Origin: Paraspadella gotoi
Lineage: Eukaryota > Chaetognatha
Length of the DNA stretch: 64,000 nt
NCBI GenBank assembly: GCA_051294375.1
Contig: CM119266.1
Span: forward strand, 12,973,797-13,037,796
Direction: 5' to 3'
The translations under genes and the position numbers were made by a program. Below the pieces are notes generated by a model. The model was given only the letters and a program-made list of their open reading frames with translations. It did not search any database and was not told the origin of the DNA. Positions 61,206 through 64,000 of the stretch are shown here, one piece after another (within the stretch, counting starts at the first letter, position 1; each line of letters begins with the position of its first letter).

Positions 61206-62215
61206 CGCGCGGTTAGTGCGGGGATCGAACCCTCGACCTTTCGCCTTCGAAGTAGAAGGAGAGAGAAGTGCCGAGGGGCAAGTGAGAATAGTTCGGGTTG
61301 AGAAAAGAAAGAGAATGGACTGGAGTGTGAAGGGAATGGTGAGAGAGCCGTTTGAAGTGAAAATAATTGAGTGGTTTGGAGTGCAAGAATAAAGGAGAAA
61401 AAGGCGAGCGACTATCCTTTCGGAAGTGAGATGTGAGGGTATAAAGAATTTCATTAACTTCACAATATTTCAATTACGTATCGGGAAAATAATATTCAAT
61501 AATATTCAAGAGAATTAATTTTTAACCGTTGGAAACAGAGGTGAAGACTTCAAAAAAGTGTTGTTGCTAACAGTAAAGATTGAGAAGACTTGAGCAGCCT
61601 ATTCGCGGTGTTGGGAGTGAGTTTCAAGGATTCGAGGAGTGGCGCGGGTCTCTCCGCCTTCCGGGCGAATAAATAACATTTTTAAACTCGATTCTCAAAT
61701 TCTCCCGAGAATTCGATTATGAAAAGAATCTCAACTTGAAAAAGAAAAGAAAGAAAGAAAACCAGCCGAGAAAAAAAAAATTTTCTCTCAACTTTTTTTT
61801 TCAAAATAGAAAAAAAAAATTAGGATTAAAAAAGATCGGAGAGTAGCGAGTGCGCCTTTACCCAAACGCGTAGAAATAATAAATCAGAATAAATTTCTTT
61901 ATTTTTTTTCCTTCTTACTATTACTACACTCTGGCCGAAATTCTTTAAGATGGGAGAAAGGGGAGAGAGAGGGGCGGAGAGAAAAAGAGAGCTAGAGATG
62001 AGAGTAGTTAAGAAAAGAAGGAAAGAGAGAAAGAGAGCAAGGGGGTCAGACCCACGGCTCGCGGATCCATGTCCGCTGCTTTTCCGTCTTTTCGTGACCC
62101 GATGAAAAATTGACAAAAAAGTCTCCCAGAATCAATAAGTGAAGGGGAAAATGTGAAGGGGAAAATGTGAAGGGGAAAGAAAGTCGAGACCAGACCGAAA
62201 CCCGACACCTTATTG

Positions 62216-62258
<43 letters not shown>

Positions 62259-62731
62259 ATGACAAATTGAATGGCTGAAATATCGATTTAGAAATTGAAA
62301 ACTAAAGAGAAGGATTAAGAAGAAAATTATAGAAAGAAGAAAAAAAATAATAAGTGACGTCGACAACTTAAAAGTCATAAAAGATAATTAATGATTGAAA
62401 ACTTAATTAAAGAAATCCAACATCTGAGAATTTATTTTTATTCTTTGATACGTATCATGATAATTTACGGGGCGCGAAAGAAAAAGATGCAGCGGTATGT
62501 TTATAAAATAAAATTCTATTTCATTTAACAAGTTTTTTTTGATACTTACGTACATGGTGACAATTTTACAAGCGCCGGTAAAAAAACGCTGTCATTTGCA
62601 AACCAGTGGTTATTTCATTCATTTTAAAAATTAGTTGAGTAGAAAATACTAAAGTTATTTATGTGTTCAAATTTTATATTGATCAGTTGACATATGCCTT
62701 GACAATGAGTGGATAAAGTTGGCTTGTCAAA
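61206..62731. other. Unique sequence, no gene recognised
   Basis: AT-rich and purine-rich sequence with a GA tract (62,219-62,257) and a three-copy gtgaaggggaaaat repeat (62,139-62,181). A T-arm-like word (gggttcgatccccgc, minus, 61,219-61,233) is not part of a recognisable tRNA. A perfect GTAAGT donor follows an ATG on the minus strand at 62,545-62,555 but has no supporting exon. Confidence 0.5.
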
Positions 62732-63181
62732 NNNNNNNNNNNNNNNNNNNNNNNNNNNNNNNNNNNNNNNNNNNNNNNNNNNNNNNNNNNNNNNNNNNNN
62801 NNNNNNNNNNNNNNNNNNNNNNNNNNNNNNNNNNNNNNNNNNNNNNNNNNNNNNNNNNNNNNNNNNNNNNNNNNNNNNNNNNNNNNNNNNNNNNNNNNNN
62901 NNNNNNNNNNNNNNNNNNNNNNNNNNNNNNNNNNNNNNNNNNNNNNNNNNNNNNNNNNNNNNNNNNNNNNNNNNNNNNNNNNNNNNNNNNNNNNNNNNNN
63001 NNNNNNNNNNNNNNNNNNNNNNNNNNNNNNNNNNNNNNNNNNNNNNNNNNNNNNNNNNNNNNNNNNNNNNNNNNNNNNNNNNNNNNNNNNNNNNNNNNNN
63101 NNNNNNNNNNNNNNNNNNNNNNNNNNNNNATTATTTATATAAGTATCATGAAAGAGCCTGAAAAAAAAATTTAAGATAGCC

Positions 63182-63357
63182 AATCATAATTTGATAAAAA
63201 TCCTAAATTTACCCTCCAGCTATTGATNNNNNNNNNNNNNNNNNNNNNNNNNNNNNNNNNNNNNNNNNNNNNNNNNNNNNNNNNNNNNNNNNNNNNNNNN
63301 NNNNNNNNNNNCACAATTTGATAAAAATCCTAAATTTACCCTCCAGCTATTTATTTT
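63182..63357 (+). repeat. Same ~40 bp on both sides of an N gap
   Basis: aatttgataaaaatcctaaa and the following atttaccctccagctatt occur at 63,188-63,224 and again at 63,315-63,351, flanking the 84-N gap at 63,228-63,311. This is the signature of overlapping contig ends that were not merged, so the gap is probably false. Confidence 0.85.
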
Positions 63358-64000
63358 TGGAAAGATGTCTTATTTTTGAGTATCCTAATTAAATTAAAGC
63401 TGGGCTGGTTAAATTTTAAACTACAGTATTTGTAAGTATGTCATTCTTTTTAGATTTGAAAGGGCGTTCAGAAGATAATAATATTAATATATTTTTATTT
63501 CAAATTTCTTCAGAAAACTTACTGAAAGTAAGATCACAATAGTTATCAAAACTATAGAATTTATATAATCTATAGTATAGATCCTCAACTAAAATAAAAG
63601 TAACTTAAAGAGATGCTTTGCCGCCTAAAAATAGTTGAATATAAACTCATTGGGGCGGAGGTATGGAAACGACTGGCAATTTCCAACTCGCATCTGCGAA
63701 CGAGGCTGTCCGAATTTGAATATTAAATAACAAAAGTAAGAAAAAACTGCATTCGATTCCCATAAGATGCAACATTTTTTTTAAAGCTTGAATATTTCAG
63801 GCTTAATACCCTCGCAATGTGTTAAAGATTTTTATAGCAGATGTTGAACATGATAGAATGTGTGATTGCTTAATGCATTTTTAATCTTTTACATGTGTGA
63901 GAGAAACGGAGACGTGAAAAAAAAATACTCGCCAGAATCGATAACGAGCGAATTAACACACTCGTCATCGTTTTCTGAAGGATCTGTTGAAATTCAGAGA
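63358..64000. other. AT-rich unique sequence to the window end
   Basis: No gene, RNA or repeat is recognised. Confidence 0.5.

Noticed and set aside
61200-61290. tRNA-like T-arm (gggttcgatccccgc on the minus strand)
   Set aside because: No anticodon arm, A box or matching acceptor stem is found around it, and the stem pairs poorly.
62541-62560. Minus-strand CACCATGTAC followed by a perfect GTAAGTATC donor
   Set aside because: A two-codon start exon cannot be supported without a downstream exon or transcript.

Overview
The window is non-coding-rich nuclear DNA from an animal, most likely an invertebrate. The one secure gene is a metazoan syntrophin, seen as two exons on the minus strand at 33.9-36.9 kb. 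Dinucleotide GA/CT tracts are very common. One insertion has the architecture of the non-autonomous Helitron-like (Helentron, pearl/MINE-type) elements best described in bivalve molluscs. That fits a mollusc or other lophotrochozoan, but does not prove it. There are 15 N gaps, and the repeats carry long-read-style indel noise. The assembly looks like a scaffold filled or joined with raw long reads, and several large structures must be read with that in mind.

Layout. 1-7,070: a ~515-bp higher-order satellite (8 units), then garbled sequence, then a G-rich purine minisatellite. 7,072-13,715: a ~6.6-kb inverted repeat with a ~240-bp loop. 13,741-21,378: more of the same satellite, followed by an apparently exact second copy of 1-7,070. 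21.4-26.6 kb: mostly unique DNA with a degenerate telomere-like patch (23.8-24.0 kb) and a promoter-like cluster (25.7-26.2 kb) containing CRE, CCAAT and RFX X-box sites. 26,649-32,450: a second inverted repeat with a ~1.8-kb loop. 33.9-36.9 kb: two syntrophin exons in a gap-ridden stretch. 38.5-39.5 kb: a small third inverted repeat. 41.8-45.9 kb: eleven noisy copies of a ~329-bp tandem repeat. 48.9-51.0 kb: possible exons of an unrecognised minus-strand gene. 50.85-61.2 kb: a fourth inverted repeat centred near 56.93 kb, whose arms differ by three insertions. 61.2-64.0 kb: little that can be named.

The most informative part is the fourth inverted repeat. Because each arm preserves the other's empty site, two mobile insertions can be delimited: a ~2.87-kb Helentron-like element (52,425-55,300) and a 1,504-bp AT-rich insertion with a 5-bp target-site duplication (58,260-59,763). 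The first shares an ~83-bp segment, in the same orientation, with the spacer of the 515-bp satellite at the start of the window. This suggests that the satellite and the mobile element share ancestry.
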